This document shows positions 17,011-25,069 of a stretch of DNA of 64,000 nucleotides, piece after piece. The notes beneath the pieces are model-generated. The model was given only the letters and a program-made list of their open reading frames with translations, did not search any database and was not told where the DNA came from. The position numbers and the translations under genes were made by a program. Source of the stretch: Chloroflexota bacterium (GTDB taxonomy: Bacteria; Chloroflexota; Anaerolineae; Aggregatilineales; Phototrophicaceae); contig JAPPEU010000087.1 of NCBI GenBank assembly GCA_028875245.1, positions 111,314 to 175,313 on the forward strand. Reading direction: 5' to 3'. The first letter of the stretch is position 1; the number at the start of each line of letters is the position of its first letter.

Positions 17011-19818
17011 TCAACCGGCTTGCTGGAACTTGCCGGACAGGTTGTCCTCGCGCATGTGGCAATGTTTGTATTTCTTGCCGCTGCCGCACCAGCAGGGTTT
17101 GTTGCGGCCGGGACGCTTGCTGTTCCTGCGCACCGTCTGCTGCGTCGGGCGGTCGGTGTTGCCCATTTGCAGATCCGGCCGATACTCGCGCATTTCACGG
17201 CGGCGCTGCGGCGTCTGCACGACCGCGGGCTGAACAAGGAAGATCTGACGGGCGGCGATCTGCCGATAGGTATCTTCGACCACGCGGAACATCTGGAAGC
17301 CCTGCCGCTGATATTCGACCAGCGGGTCCTTTTGGGCGATGGCTTGCAAGCCGATGCCCTCGCGCAGGATATCGAGGTCAGTCAGGTGTCGCTGCCAGAA
17401 GTGATCGAGGGCGCGGATCACCGTTTGGCGCTCGGCGATCTCAGTCAGCCCTTCACGCGCGGCTTCCAATTGCTCTTTTTTCGCCGCTAGCAAGTCGGCG
17501 GCGCGCGCGCGAATTTGGGTGGTGACATCGTCCTGTTCAAGTTCGTCCAGCGCCTCGGCGGTGATCGTCTCCGGCAGGGGCAGGCCGGTGCTGGCCAACT
17601 GCTGATACATCGCGCCGGCTTCGAGGTGCTCGCCTTGATGATCGGCGGCGAAGGCGTCCTCAACGGCGGCGGCGATCTGGTCTTCAATCATGACGAGAAA
17701 ATCGCGGTGCAGCTGCTCGGCGTCCTTCTGCAGCCAATCGAGACGCTGCCCATAGATGATTTCGCGCTGGCGGTTGACGACATCATCGTATTCGACGACG
17801 CGCTTGCGAATATCAAAGTTGTGGCCTTCGACGCGGATCTGCGCCTGTTCGATGGACTTGCTAATCATGCTGTGCTGGATCGCTTCGTCCTCGGGGAAGC
17901 CGGCCGTTTTCATCAGGCGCTTGACGTTGTCATTGGCGAAGCGCTTCATCAGGTCGTCATCAAGGCTCAGGTAAAAGCGGGATTCGCCGGGGTCGCCTTG
18001 ACGGCCGGAGCGGCCGCGCAGTTGATTATCGATGCGGCGCGCTTCGTGGCGTTCGGTGCCCAAAACGAACAAGCCGCCGGCCTCCAGCACCACCTCCCGA
18101 TCCCGCAGGACAAGTTTCTCGGCTTCCGCCTGCGCCTTCCGCCATTGGGCGTCGGTGGCGGCGGTCAGGTCAATGCCGCTGCGGCGCAAAGCCCCCCGCG
18201 CCAAACCTTCGGGATTGCCGCCGAGCAGGATATCGACGCCGCGCCCCGCCATATTGGTGGCGATCGTGACGGCGCCGGGGCGGCCCGCCTGGGTGATGAT
18301 CTCAGCTTCTTTCTCATGCTGCTTGGCGTTGAGCACTTCGTGTTTGATGCCGGCCTGGCTCAGGTATTTGCTGAGCCGCTCCGATGTCTCGACCGCGACA
18401 GTGCCGACGAGGATGGGTTGATTACGCTCGTTGCGCTCTTGGATAGCCTGGACGATGGCGTTCCACTTTGAGGTTTCGTTCACATAGATCAGGTCATTTT
18501 CATCGGCGCGAATGACGGGTTGATGCGTGGGAATCGGCACGACATCGAGCTCGTATGTCTTTTCGAATTCTTCCGCTTCGGTGAGGGCGGTGCCGGTCAT
18601 GCCGGCCAGTTTGTCGTACATGCGAAAGAAGTTTTGGAAGGTGATGGTCGCCATGGTGATGTTTTCACGGCGGATCTGCACGCCTTCTTTGGCTTCTATC
18701 GCCTGGTGCAGCCCCTCGGAGAAGCGGCGGCCGGGCATCAGCCGGCCGGTAAAATCATCTACGATAACGACTTCGCCATTCTGCACGATGTATTCTTTGT
18801 CATTTTGGTAGAGCGTCTGCGCGCGCAGACAGTTGTCGAGATAGGGCAGCATCTCGGCGTTGTCCGGATGGTAAAGCTGATGTACGCCGAGCGCCTTCTC
18901 CACCTTCTCCACGCCGCCCTCGGTCAGATAGACAATGCGGTCGCCGATATCGAGCACAAAGTCGCCATCCGGTTCTTCCGCCTCGACGCTGTCTTCGCTG
19001 CTCTTCTTGAGCCGCTTCACGATGGACGCGAACCGGCGGTAAAAGTCCGATGGCTCATCTGAGGGGCCCGATATGATAAGCGGGGTACGGGCTTCGTCGA
19101 TGAGGATATTGTCCACTTCGTCAACGATAGCATAGCGCAATTCGCGCTGCACCAGGCGTTCATGCGCGAGCACCATATTGTCGCGCAGATAATCGAAACC
19201 GAATTCGTTGTTGGTGCCATAGAGGATATCGGCCTGGTAGGCGTCGCGCCGACTGATCGGCCGCAGATTTTGGTAACGCGCGTCATCGGAGATGAAATCG
19301 GGATCGAAGAGGAAGGAGCCGCTATCGGGCCCGCCGCCGGTATTCTGGATGACAGCCGCAGACAAGCCCAGCAAGTGATAAATCGGCCCCATAAATTGCA
19401 GGCCGTGCTTGCTCAAGTAGTCGTTGGGCGTGACGAGATGGGCGCCGCGCTCGTCCAAGGCATTGAGATAAAGCGGCAGGGTGGCGACAAGCGTTTTGCC
19501 TTCGCCCGTTTTCATTTCAGCGATGCGCCCTTCGTGCAGAACGATGCCGCCGATCAGCTGCACATCGTAATGGCGCAGGCCGATGGTGCGGACGGAGGCT
19601 TCGCGCACGAGGGCAAAAGCTTCGATCATGATGTCTTTGAAGCGGGCGCCGCCTTCCAACTGCGCTTTGAATTCGGCCGTTTTGGCTTTCATCTGCTCAT
19701 CACTGAGCGCCTGCATAGATGATTCCAGGGCGTTGATTTGGTCGACCGACTCCTGATAGACGGAAAGCGCTTTCTCCATCGGGTCGCCGAATACTTTCTT
19801 GACGATATTGCGGAACAT
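17011..19818 (-). CDS. secA: Preprotein translocase ATPase SecA
   Basis: ATPase motor of the Sec pathway, 935 residues. MKTGEGKTLVATLP is the Walker A of NBD1; VDEVDNILIDEARTPLIISG is the DEAD-type Walker B region; GRSGRQGDPGESRFYLSL belongs to NBD2. The C-terminus ends in a zinc-binding SEC-C motif (KPCWCGSGKKYKHCH) that contacts SecB or ribosomes in other bacteria. ATG at 19818 with GAGG at a good distance. Length and order of domains are typical. A -10 box lies about 40 bases before the start. Confidence 0.97.
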   Translation of the reverse strand: MFRNIVKKVFGDPMEKALSVYQESVDQINALESSMQALSDEQMKAKTAEFKAQLEGGARFKDIMIEAFALVREASVRTIGLRHYDVQLIGGIVLHEGRIAEMKTGEGKTLVATLPLYLNALDERGAHLVTPNDYLSKHGLQFMGPIYHLLGLSAAVIQNTGGGPDSGSFLFDPDFISDDARYQNLRPISRRDAYQADILYGTNNEFGFDYLRDNMVLAHERLVQRELRYAIVDEVDNILIDEARTPLIISGPSDEPSDFYRRFASIVKRLKKSSEDSVEAEEPDGDFVLDIGDRIVYLTEGGVEKVEKALGVHQLYHPDNAEMLPYLDNCLRAQTLYQNDKEYIVQNGEVVIVDDFTGRLMPGRRFSEGLHQAIEAKEGVQIRRENITMATITFQNFFRMYDKLAGMTGTALTEAEEFEKTYELDVVPIPTHQPVIRADENDLIYVNETSKWNAIVQAIQERNERNQPILVGTVAVETSERLSKYLSQAGIKHEVLNAKQHEKEAEIITQAGRPGAVTIATNMAGRGVDILLGGNPEGLARGALRRSGIDLTAATDAQWRKAQAEAEKLVLRDREVVLEAGGLFVLGTERHEARRIDNQLRGRSGRQGDPGESRFYLSLDDDLMKRFANDNVKRLMKTAGFPEDEAIQHSMISKSIEQAQIRVEGHNFDIRKRVVEYDDVVNRQREIIYGQRLDWLQKDAEQLHRDFLVMIEDQIAAAVEDAFAADHQGEHLEAGAMYQQLASTGLPLPETITAEALDELEQDDVTTQIRARAADLLAAKKEQLEAAREGLTEIAERQTVIRALDHFWQRHLTDLDILREGIGLQAIAQKDPLVEYQRQGFQMFRVVEDTYRQIAARQIFLVQPAVVQTPQRRREMREYRPDLQMGNTDRPTQQTVRRNSKRPGRNKPCWCGSGKKYKHCHMREDNLSGKFQQAG

Positions 19819-19855
19819 GAATCCTCAGACTGTGTTGAATTGGCAACTACAAGAG

Positions 19856-19861
19856 ATTATA
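19856..19861 (-). promoter_or_regulatory. -10 box of secA
   Basis: Minus-strand TATGATATAAT contains a perfect TATAAT, 38 bases before the secA ATG. The -35 is weak (GAGGTT at 16 bases). Confidence 0.45.
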
Positions 19862-19892
19862 TCATAAGGAGGAATCTAACCTCGCCATAGAA

Positions 19893-19914
19893 GCAAAACC
19901 CCGCATACGCGGGG
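19893..19914 (-). terminator. Intrinsic terminator of the small coiled-coil gene
   Basis: On the minus strand CCCCGCGTATGCGGGG is followed at once by TTTTGCTT, a short GC-rich hairpin with a U-run, 33 bases after the stop of the gene at 19947-20255. It insulates that gene from the secA promoter. Confidence 0.7.
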
Positions 19915-19946
19915 ATGTGGAATTGATTATGTGGATGAGTGCTTCC

Positions 19947-20255
19947 TCAACTGAGTCTAGTTATGATAACTATCATGTTGCCTATTGCTACTGTTAGCGA
20001 GATGATAATTGCCAAACCCGCGCCACCGCCACTCACCCGGTTCTGCCAGCCTCGAATGCCTTCTACTTTGTTGTTGACGGCGTTAATTGAACCTTGGAGT
20101 TCTTTCGTTTCTGCTTTGATTGTAGCGTTCAACTCCTTTGTCTGGGTCTCGATCAACTGGCGCACAAAATCCTTTGTTGCGAAATGTGACATTTCACCTT
20201 CGATTGTTGCCACTCGCTCCCCCAGTTCCGAAGGGTTCTTAACCTCATTTGACAT
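19947..20255 (-). CDS. Small coiled-coil protein with C-terminal membrane anchor, unknown function
   Basis: 102 residues. Residues 1-68 are hydrophilic and heptad-like (VATIEGEMSHFATKDFV, IETQTKELNATIKAETKEL), predicting a coiled coil; residues 76-98 are a single hydrophobic helix (AGLAIIISLTVAIGNMIVII). The layout recalls XhlA-like and other small coiled-coil/TM proteins, but no family can be named with confidence. The coding sequence is more AT-rich than its neighbours, which suggests a recent origin or transfer. Start ATG has GGGAG upstream. It has its own promoter with an operator-like palindrome and its own terminator, so it is an independent unit. Confidence 0.75.
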   Translation of the reverse strand: MSNEVKNPSELGERVATIEGEMSHFATKDFVRQLIETQTKELNATIKAETKELQGSINAVNNKVEGIRGWQNRVSGGGAGLAIIISLTVAIGNMIVIITRLS

Positions 20256-20287
20256 ATCGCTCCCTTTCGATTTGATATATCAGGCGA

Positions 20288-20317
20288 ATTATATACCATA
20301 GCATAGTGGTATGGCAA
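20288..20317 (-). promoter_or_regulatory. Promoter with operator-like palindrome for the coiled-coil gene
   Basis: On the minus strand TTGCCA (20312-20317) and TATAAT (20288-20293) are 18 bases apart. The spacer is filled by an inverted repeat, ATACCA at 20293-20298 and TGGTAT at 20307-20312 with an 8-base centre, placed where a repressor would block RNA polymerase. Leader about 30 bases. Confidence 0.6.
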
Positions 20318-20392
20318 CCAACGGCTTCTGAAACCAACCATATGAGAGTGCTAAGCAGAACGGGTAATTTAGTTACACCGCAACTGAACTCC

Positions 20393-21106
20393 CTAAGACC
20401 TGGTTTTGGATTGCAGCTTGCGCCACAGCCGGCTGATCGGGCGGCGGAAGAGAAGCCAGAGGACAAAGAGCGCCGCCGCGCCAACATAAAACAGGAGCAA
20501 GACATTTTGATTCTGAGCCGCTTCATTTCCAATCGCGACAAAGATGTAAGTCGGTATGAGCCCGCCGACAAAGGACACGATGATGTAGACAGACAGCCTG
20601 ATATGACCGAGGCCAACGGCGTAACTGATGAAATCGTAAACCGAGAAGAGCAGCAGACGCGCGGCCAGCAGCGACTTCCAATCATCCAGACGTCGCTCGT
20701 AGAAGTCATCAATGCGCGCCAGCGCCGCCGCGCCGACAAATCGCTCGACGATGCGCCGGCCCAGCAAGCGCGCGATCAATACATTGACCGTCCCGCCGAT
20801 CACCTCGCCCAGCACGGAATACAAGACGCCGGGTATGACGCCGAAGAGAATGCCAGAGGCAAATTGAATCGGCCCGGCGGACAGCGGCGCGAAGGTGAAT
20901 GTCAGCGCTTTGATTGCGATATAGACCAGCGGTCCCCAGATGCCGGCACTTTCGACCATCGATTCCAGCTCCGCGCTGCCGATGGACTGCACGAACAGGT
21001 AGAGCGCCGTCAACAGCGCGAGAAAGCCGAGCCCGCCGATCACAAGCGCGCGTGTGGAGAGATCTCTGGGGGGGCTGGCAGCGTTGGCGGGGCGCGGCTT
21101 ACTCAT
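20393..21106 (-). CDS. TVP38/TMEM64 (VTT domain) membrane protein
   Basis: 237 residues with about five hydrophobic segments. The central part, FAPLSAGPIQFASGILFG...GEVIGGTVNVLIARLLGRRIV, matches the VTT (DedA/SNARE-associated) domain, a family of membrane proteins linked to phospholipid scrambling or transport. Start ATG overlaps the 3' end of prs by 8 bases, so translation is coupled to prs. Precise role unknown. Confidence 0.8.
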   Translation of the reverse strand: MSKPRPANAASPPRDLSTRALVIGGLGFLALLTALYLFVQSIGSAELESMVESAGIWGPLVYIAIKALTFTFAPLSAGPIQFASGILFGVIPGVLYSVLGEVIGGTVNVLIARLLGRRIVERFVGAAALARIDDFYERRLDDWKSLLAARLLLFSVYDFISYAVGLGHIRLSVYIIVSFVGGLIPTYIFVAIGNEAAQNQNVLLLFYVGAAALFVLWLLFRRPISRLWRKLQSKTRS

Positions 21107-22181
21107 TAAAGAGCGCGCCTACGCTGCGGCCCTCATGGGCGCGCAAGATCACCTCGCCCAGCAGCGGCGCAATGGAAAGCACGGTCATGTTGGTCAGCTT
21201 GCTTTCGGGCGCGATGGGCAAGGTATTTGTGAAGATGATTTCACGCAGGTCGAGGGCGGCGAACCTGCTATAGGCTTCCTCGGTGAAGAAGGGGTGCGTG
21301 AAGGCGAAGAGCACATCCTTGGCGCCGTATTCCCGTACCACGTTCACCGCGCCGACGACGCTGCCGGCGGTGTTGACTTCATCATCGACAAGCAAGACAT
21401 TCTTGCCTTCGACATTGCCGACCAAGGAGAGGGCTCGGGGACTTTCGGCGTTGCCGCTGCGCCGCTTTTCCACGAATGCCAGGGGCACGCCCAAACTCTC
21501 CGCCCAGTTCCGCCCCTGTTTGGCGAAACCAAGATCAGTCGTGACCACGACCAGGTCTTCCAGTTCGCCGCTGCGAAGCTGGCTGATGACATAATCGCTC
21601 AGCAAGTGGAAGGCCGTGAGCGCATCGCCGGGAATATTGAAGAATCCCTGAATCTGACCGGAGTGCAGGTCAATCGTCATGTAGCGGTCGACGCCGGCGG
21701 TCTCCATCATGTTGGCGATCAGCCGAGCGGTAATGGGCACGCGCGGTTGGTCTTTCTTGTCGGAGCGGGTGTAACTCATGTATGGCACGACCAGATTAAT
21801 GCGCCAGGCGGAATCCCGCTTGAGGGCGTCGATCATAATTAACATTTCCATGAAGTTCTCGTGCACCGGCGACGCCATCGTCTGGACGAGGTAGACATCT
21901 TTCCCGCGGACGCTCTCCTCCAGCTTGATGAAGATATTCTCGTTGGAAAATACGGTCCGGTAATAGGCGCCCGGTCTGATGTTGTATTCGGACACGCGAC
22001 AGATGTAATCGACGATCTCGCCGCCCAGGTCCTGCGATGCGCCGCCACAGAAGACTTTCATCGAGCCGAAGCGCATCGTCGAAGAGTACTGCTGTTCTTC
22101 CTGATCATCCTGGCTGGCCGGCTCGGGGTGAAATTTCGCGCCGGGCACTTTCACCATGTCGGTCATTTGCATCTGTTTCAT
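21099..22181 (-). CDS. prs: Ribose-phosphate pyrophosphokinase
   Basis: Makes PRPP from ribose 5-phosphate and ATP for nucleotide, His and Trp synthesis. Motifs: a flexible-loop region VPYMSYTRSDKKDQPRVPIT, TIDLHSGQIQGFF (catalytic His) and VLLVDDEVNTAGSVVGA, the PRPP-binding loop. With 360 residues it exceeds the usual 315; the excess is an N-terminal hydrophilic tail (DDQEEQQ) before the first domain at MKVFCGGASQDL. Start ATG 22181 has GGAGAG seven bases upstream; an open extension to 22382 lacks homology-like features and is rejected. Upstream unit of a pair with the VTT gene. Confidence 0.92.
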   Translation of the reverse strand: MKQMQMTDMVKVPGAKFHPEPASQDDQEEQQYSSTMRFGSMKVFCGGASQDLGGEIVDYICRVSEYNIRPGAYYRTVFSNENIFIKLEESVRGKDVYLVQTMASPVHENFMEMLIMIDALKRDSAWRINLVVPYMSYTRSDKKDQPRVPITARLIANMMETAGVDRYMTIDLHSGQIQGFFNIPGDALTAFHLLSDYVISQLRSGELEDLVVVTTDLGFAKQGRNWAESLGVPLAFVEKRRSGNAESPRALSLVGNVEGKNVLLVDDEVNTAGSVVGAVNVVREYGAKDVLFAFTHPFFTEEAYSRFAALDLREIIFTNTLPIAPESKLTNMTVLSIAPLLGEVILRAHEGRSVGALFNE

Positions 22182-22499
22182 GGTCTCTCCAAATGGCTGA
22201 ACCGGGCGGCGGAAGCTGAATTCACCGAGCGCTTGCGGTGGACCATTTTCGCGCCTGGCGCTACGCTCGATGATACCAGCGAGTTCGGGCGGCGGGATAG
22301 TGTCAACCGTCTGCTTCCATCGATAAATCACTGTCGATAGCAGCCATAGGTCTTCAGTATTTTCTGTGAGCGAGGTCGCCAATTTCGCTGCCGCCGCGCG
22401 GTCGGAGCAGAGTTTACCATGAGTTTTCGAACAGAAGCGCGTAAATCAAAAACGCCCATCGTCGGAAGATGAGCGTTTGCATAGCCAGTTCCGTTGCAA
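22182..22499. other. Intergenic region between prs and trxA
   Basis: Holds the trxA terminator at 22448-22477. An extended -10-like TGGTATCAT on the minus strand (TATCAT at 22270-22275) is a weak candidate for the prs promoter. Nothing else recognised. Confidence 0.4.
22448..22477 (-). terminator. Intrinsic terminator of trxA
   Basis: Minus strand: AAACGCTCATC, short loop, GATGGGCGTTT followed by more T. A stem of about 10 bp with one mismatch plus a U-run, 23 bases beyond the trxA stop. Confidence 0.7.
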
Positions 22500-22826
22500 C
22501 TAGATGTGAGTGGCGATTTTGCTGACAATTTTGCCTTTGGGTTTGAAGCCGGTGATGCGCTCCACCGCTTCACCGCCTTTGAAAAGGATCAAAGTCGGGA
22601 TGCCCATGATGCCATAATTGATCAGGATCTCCTGATTTTCGTCGGCATCAACCTTCGCGACGCGCAGCTTGCCCTCGTATTCGTCGGCAATTTCATCAAC
22701 GATGGGAGCGATCATCTTGCATGGACCGCACCATTCAGCCCAGAAATCAACCAGCACCGGCGTGCTGCTATCGAGCACTTCGCTCTGAAACTCGTCTTTG
22801 TTGACAGCAAATGTCTTGGCGCCCAT
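22500..22826 (-). CDS. trxA: Thioredoxin
   Basis: General disulfide reductase of 108 residues. WAEWCGPCK holds the redox CGPC site near residues 34-37; VAKVDADENQ, GIMGIPTLILF with the cis-Pro, and GGEAVERITG follow in standard order. ATG 22826 has AAAGGAC upstream. Divergent from hrcA across 214 bases; thioredoxin could be stress-responsive, but no operator was seen there. Confidence 0.95.
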   Translation of the reverse strand: MGAKTFAVNKDEFQSEVLDSSTPVLVDFWAEWCGPCKMIAPIVDEIADEYEGKLRVAKVDADENQEILINYGIMGIPTLILFKGGEAVERITGFKPKGKIVSKIATHI

Positions 22827-23040
22827 GTCCTTTTGTCTCCTGTGGTCTTGGGGTATCGCGGCGATGCGCGAACTCGCTTCTCGAATATCTGCTTTTTGGA
22901 CGAAGAGCGAGGCGCATATCTTACATCAGAATTGCGTTTGCGGCTGCGCGGGATCGGCGGCGGTTTGTCAAACGCGGGGGCGCATGATAGCATTCAGCGT
23001 ATTCGCGTTGAAACGCGGCAGAGGCGAAGAACGGAGCTAA

Positions 23041-24135
23041 ATGAACAGCGAAGGACAGTTGCCCGCTCTCAGCAGCCGACAGGAAGACATCCTCACCTGC
23101 ATCGTGCAGGCTTATTCGGAGCGGGCGGAGCCGGTGGGCTCGCGCTTTCTGGTCGAGAATTATCAGCTCAACATCAGTTCGGCGACCGTGCGCAATGAGA
23201 TGGCGCGGCTAGAGGAGCTGGGCTATATCGCCGCGCCGCACCGGTCGGCCGGTCGCGTTCCAACGGCGGTCGGATTCCGCTATTTTGTGCGCCGGCTCTT
23301 GCAGACGCGCAGCTTGACCCGTGGCGAGCAGAGCCACATCTCCGAACGAGTCGGCACCCTGCAGGCGGGCATGGAGCAGTGGATGCGGCGGACGGCGGCC
23401 CTGCTGGCGCGCTCGGTGCAAACTGCCTCAATCGTGACGCCGCCGATCTCGCAGACGAACTCCTTCAAGCATCTGGAGCTGATTTCGATTCAAGGGCGGC
23501 TGGCGCTGATGGTGCTGGTTTTGAATAGCGGCAGCGTGCACCAGCGCATGTTGACGCTGGCGGAACCCGTCCCGCAAAGCAAACTAGGCGCAGCCGCCAA
23601 ACGGGTTAATGAGACTTGCGCCGATATGGGCGCGCAACAGGTTCGGCTGCGCAGCATCAACCTGCCGATGCTGGAGCGAGAGGTGGCCGAACTGACGGCC
23701 GAGCTGATCGAAAATGTGGACAACAACCGCGCCCGCTTCATCTATCGCGATGGTTTAAGCCAAATCATCGAAAGCTTCGCCGACGAAGAAGGGGCGCAGC
23801 AAGCCATCCGCATTTTGGAGGAGCATACCGTGCTCAATGCGCTGCTCAGCGATCTGCTGGACCGCTTGCCGCCGGAGGATGGCGAGCAGGTGGATGTGCA
23901 GGTGGTGATCGCCGGCGATGGCCGTTACGAGGATCTGAGCCGCTTGAGCATGGTGCTGAGCCGCTATGGCGATCCGGAAAAGATGAGCGGCGCCGTCGGC
24001 GTATTGGGGCCGACGCACATCAACTACGGGCGCGCCATCAGCACGGTCCGCTACGTCTCCAACTTGATGACGAATGTGCTGGCGACGCTGTATCAGGATG
24101 GCGTGGACGACGCGGGGCGGCCGACCCTGAATTGA
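23041..24135 (+). CDS. hrcA: Heat-inducible transcription repressor HrcA
   Basis: Represses chaperone genes by binding CIRCE operators, with activity modulated by GroEL in other bacteria. N-terminal winged helix: LSSRQEDILTCIVQAYSERAEPV then ISSATVRNEMARLEELGYI and HRSAGRVPTAVGFRYFV. C-terminal: GVLGPTHINYGRAISTVRYVS, the conserved end of the family. 364 residues, typical. ATG with GGAGCTAA upstream. First gene of an hrcA-grpE-dnaK-dnaJ order, but no CIRCE element is visible near it or near grpE. Confidence 0.95.
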   Translation: MNSEGQLPALSSRQEDILTCIVQAYSERAEPVGSRFLVENYQLNISSATVRNEMARLEELGYIAAPHRSAGRVPTAVGFRYFVRRLLQTRSLTRGEQSHISERVGTLQAGMEQWMRRTAALLARSVQTASIVTPPISQTNSFKHLELISIQGRLALMVLVLNSGSVHQRMLTLAEPVPQSKLGAAAKRVNETCADMGAQQVRLRSINLPMLEREVAELTAELIENVDNNRARFIYRDGLSQIIESFADEEGAQQAIRILEEHTVLNALLSDLLDRLPPEDGEQVDVQVVIAGDGRYEDLSRLSMVLSRYGDPEKMSGAVGVLGPTHINYGRAISTVRYVSNLMTNVLATLYQDGVDDAGRPTLN

Positions 24136-24286
24136 CTCCGCCTGACTGAAATGATTTCACCACCGAGGACACTTGTCATTCAGAGGGCGTCGAGACTGAT
24201 TCAGTGGTTTACAGTAACCATTTTGCAATCTGGACCTGGCTCAATTCGGCAAACATATAATCTTTGTTAGACTTCATCCGCAATCC

Positions 24287-24315
24287 TCGAAATACACTGC
24301 CTTCCCTAATATAAT
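24287..24315 (+). promoter_or_regulatory. Promoter of the grpE-dnaK-dnaJ unit
   Basis: TCGAAA (24287-24292) and perfect TATAAT (24310-24315) with a 17-base spacer. Predicted start near 24322, leader about 84 bases. The leader contains the small inverted repeat GGTCA-TACAG-TGACC (24334-24348), a possible operator that is not CIRCE. Confidence 0.55.
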
Positions 24316-24405
24316 GCCGTCTATTCTGATGCTGGTCATACAGTGACCGGACATAATGATGACGTATAGCAAAGTCTTCAGGCAGAACTTGCACAGGGAT
24401 AATCG

Positions 24406-25011
24406 ATGAGCGATGTCAAGAATCCGGCTGATGAGTTGGAGCGTGAGGAAATGCCCGCCGAGGATGCGGCCGAGCCGACCGAGGAAGCGACCGCTGAACA
24501 AGCCGAAGCGGCGGTGGATGCGACACAGGACGAGCTTGAGCTGCCGGAAGGCGCGAACCTGATGCAGTTGCTGATCGAGGCGCAGAAAGAAGCCAAAGCC
24601 AACGAAGACGGCTGGCAGCGCGCCCGCGCCGAATTCGCCAATTTCAAGAAGCGAAACGAGCGGGAACGGCGGGAAGTCTTCCAGCGGGCGGCGCTCGACA
24701 CGTTGAAGTCGCTGCTGCCGATTATTGACGACTTCGACCGCGCCTTTGAGAGCGTGCCGGAAGCGATCAGCGAGAATCCCTGGATCGGCGGCGTTTCGAT
24801 GATACAGCGCAAATTCAGTACCCTGCTGGAGCAGTACGAGGTCGAGGCAATTGACCCGACCGGCGGCCCCTTCGACCCCAATCTGCATCAGGCGATCGGC
24901 GCCGAAGACAGCGATGAGGTCGAGAGCGGTCATGTGATCGAGACGTTGCAAAAGGGCTACCGCGCCGGCGAGCAGGTTTTGCGGCTGGCGCTGGTGAAAG
25001 TCGCCAGTTGA
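24406..25011 (+). CDS. grpE: Nucleotide exchange factor GrpE
   Basis: Releases ADP from DnaK. 201 residues: an acidic, low-complexity N-terminal 45 residues (EEMPAEDAAEPTEEAT), a long helix with ARAEFANFKKRNERERRE, LLPIIDDFDRAFE, then the beta domain FDPNLHQAIG and a C-terminal KGYRAGEQVLRLALVKV. All family landmarks are present. ATG with AGGGAT upstream. 58 bases separate it from dnaK. Confidence 0.95.
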   Translation: MSDVKNPADELEREEMPAEDAAEPTEEATAEQAEAAVDATQDELELPEGANLMQLLIEAQKEAKANEDGWQRARAEFANFKKRNERERREVFQRAALDTLKSLLPIIDDFDRAFESVPEAISENPWIGGVSMIQRKFSTLLEQYEVEAIDPTGGPFDPNLHQAIGAEDSDEVESGHVIETLQKGYRAGEQVLRLALVKVAS

Positions 25012-25069
25012 CTCAACCCTGGCGGGAAGACAGCCTGGAGATGACAAGAGAAGAACGGGAGAAGCAGAC

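Noticed and set aside
19895..19920. CCCCGCATACGCGGGGATG, resembling a type I-E CRISPR repeat core
   Set aside because: Only one copy, no spacers and no cas genes. On the minus strand it is followed by TTTT and fits a terminator.
20346..20354. GAGTGCTAA, exactly one half of the CIRCE operator
   Set aside because: The partner TTAGCACTC is not found nine bases away on the 5' side, and the site is not placed in front of a chaperone gene. Probably chance.
22182..22382. In-frame N-terminal extension of Prs
   Set aside because: No homology-like features; GGAGAG precedes the ATG at 22181.
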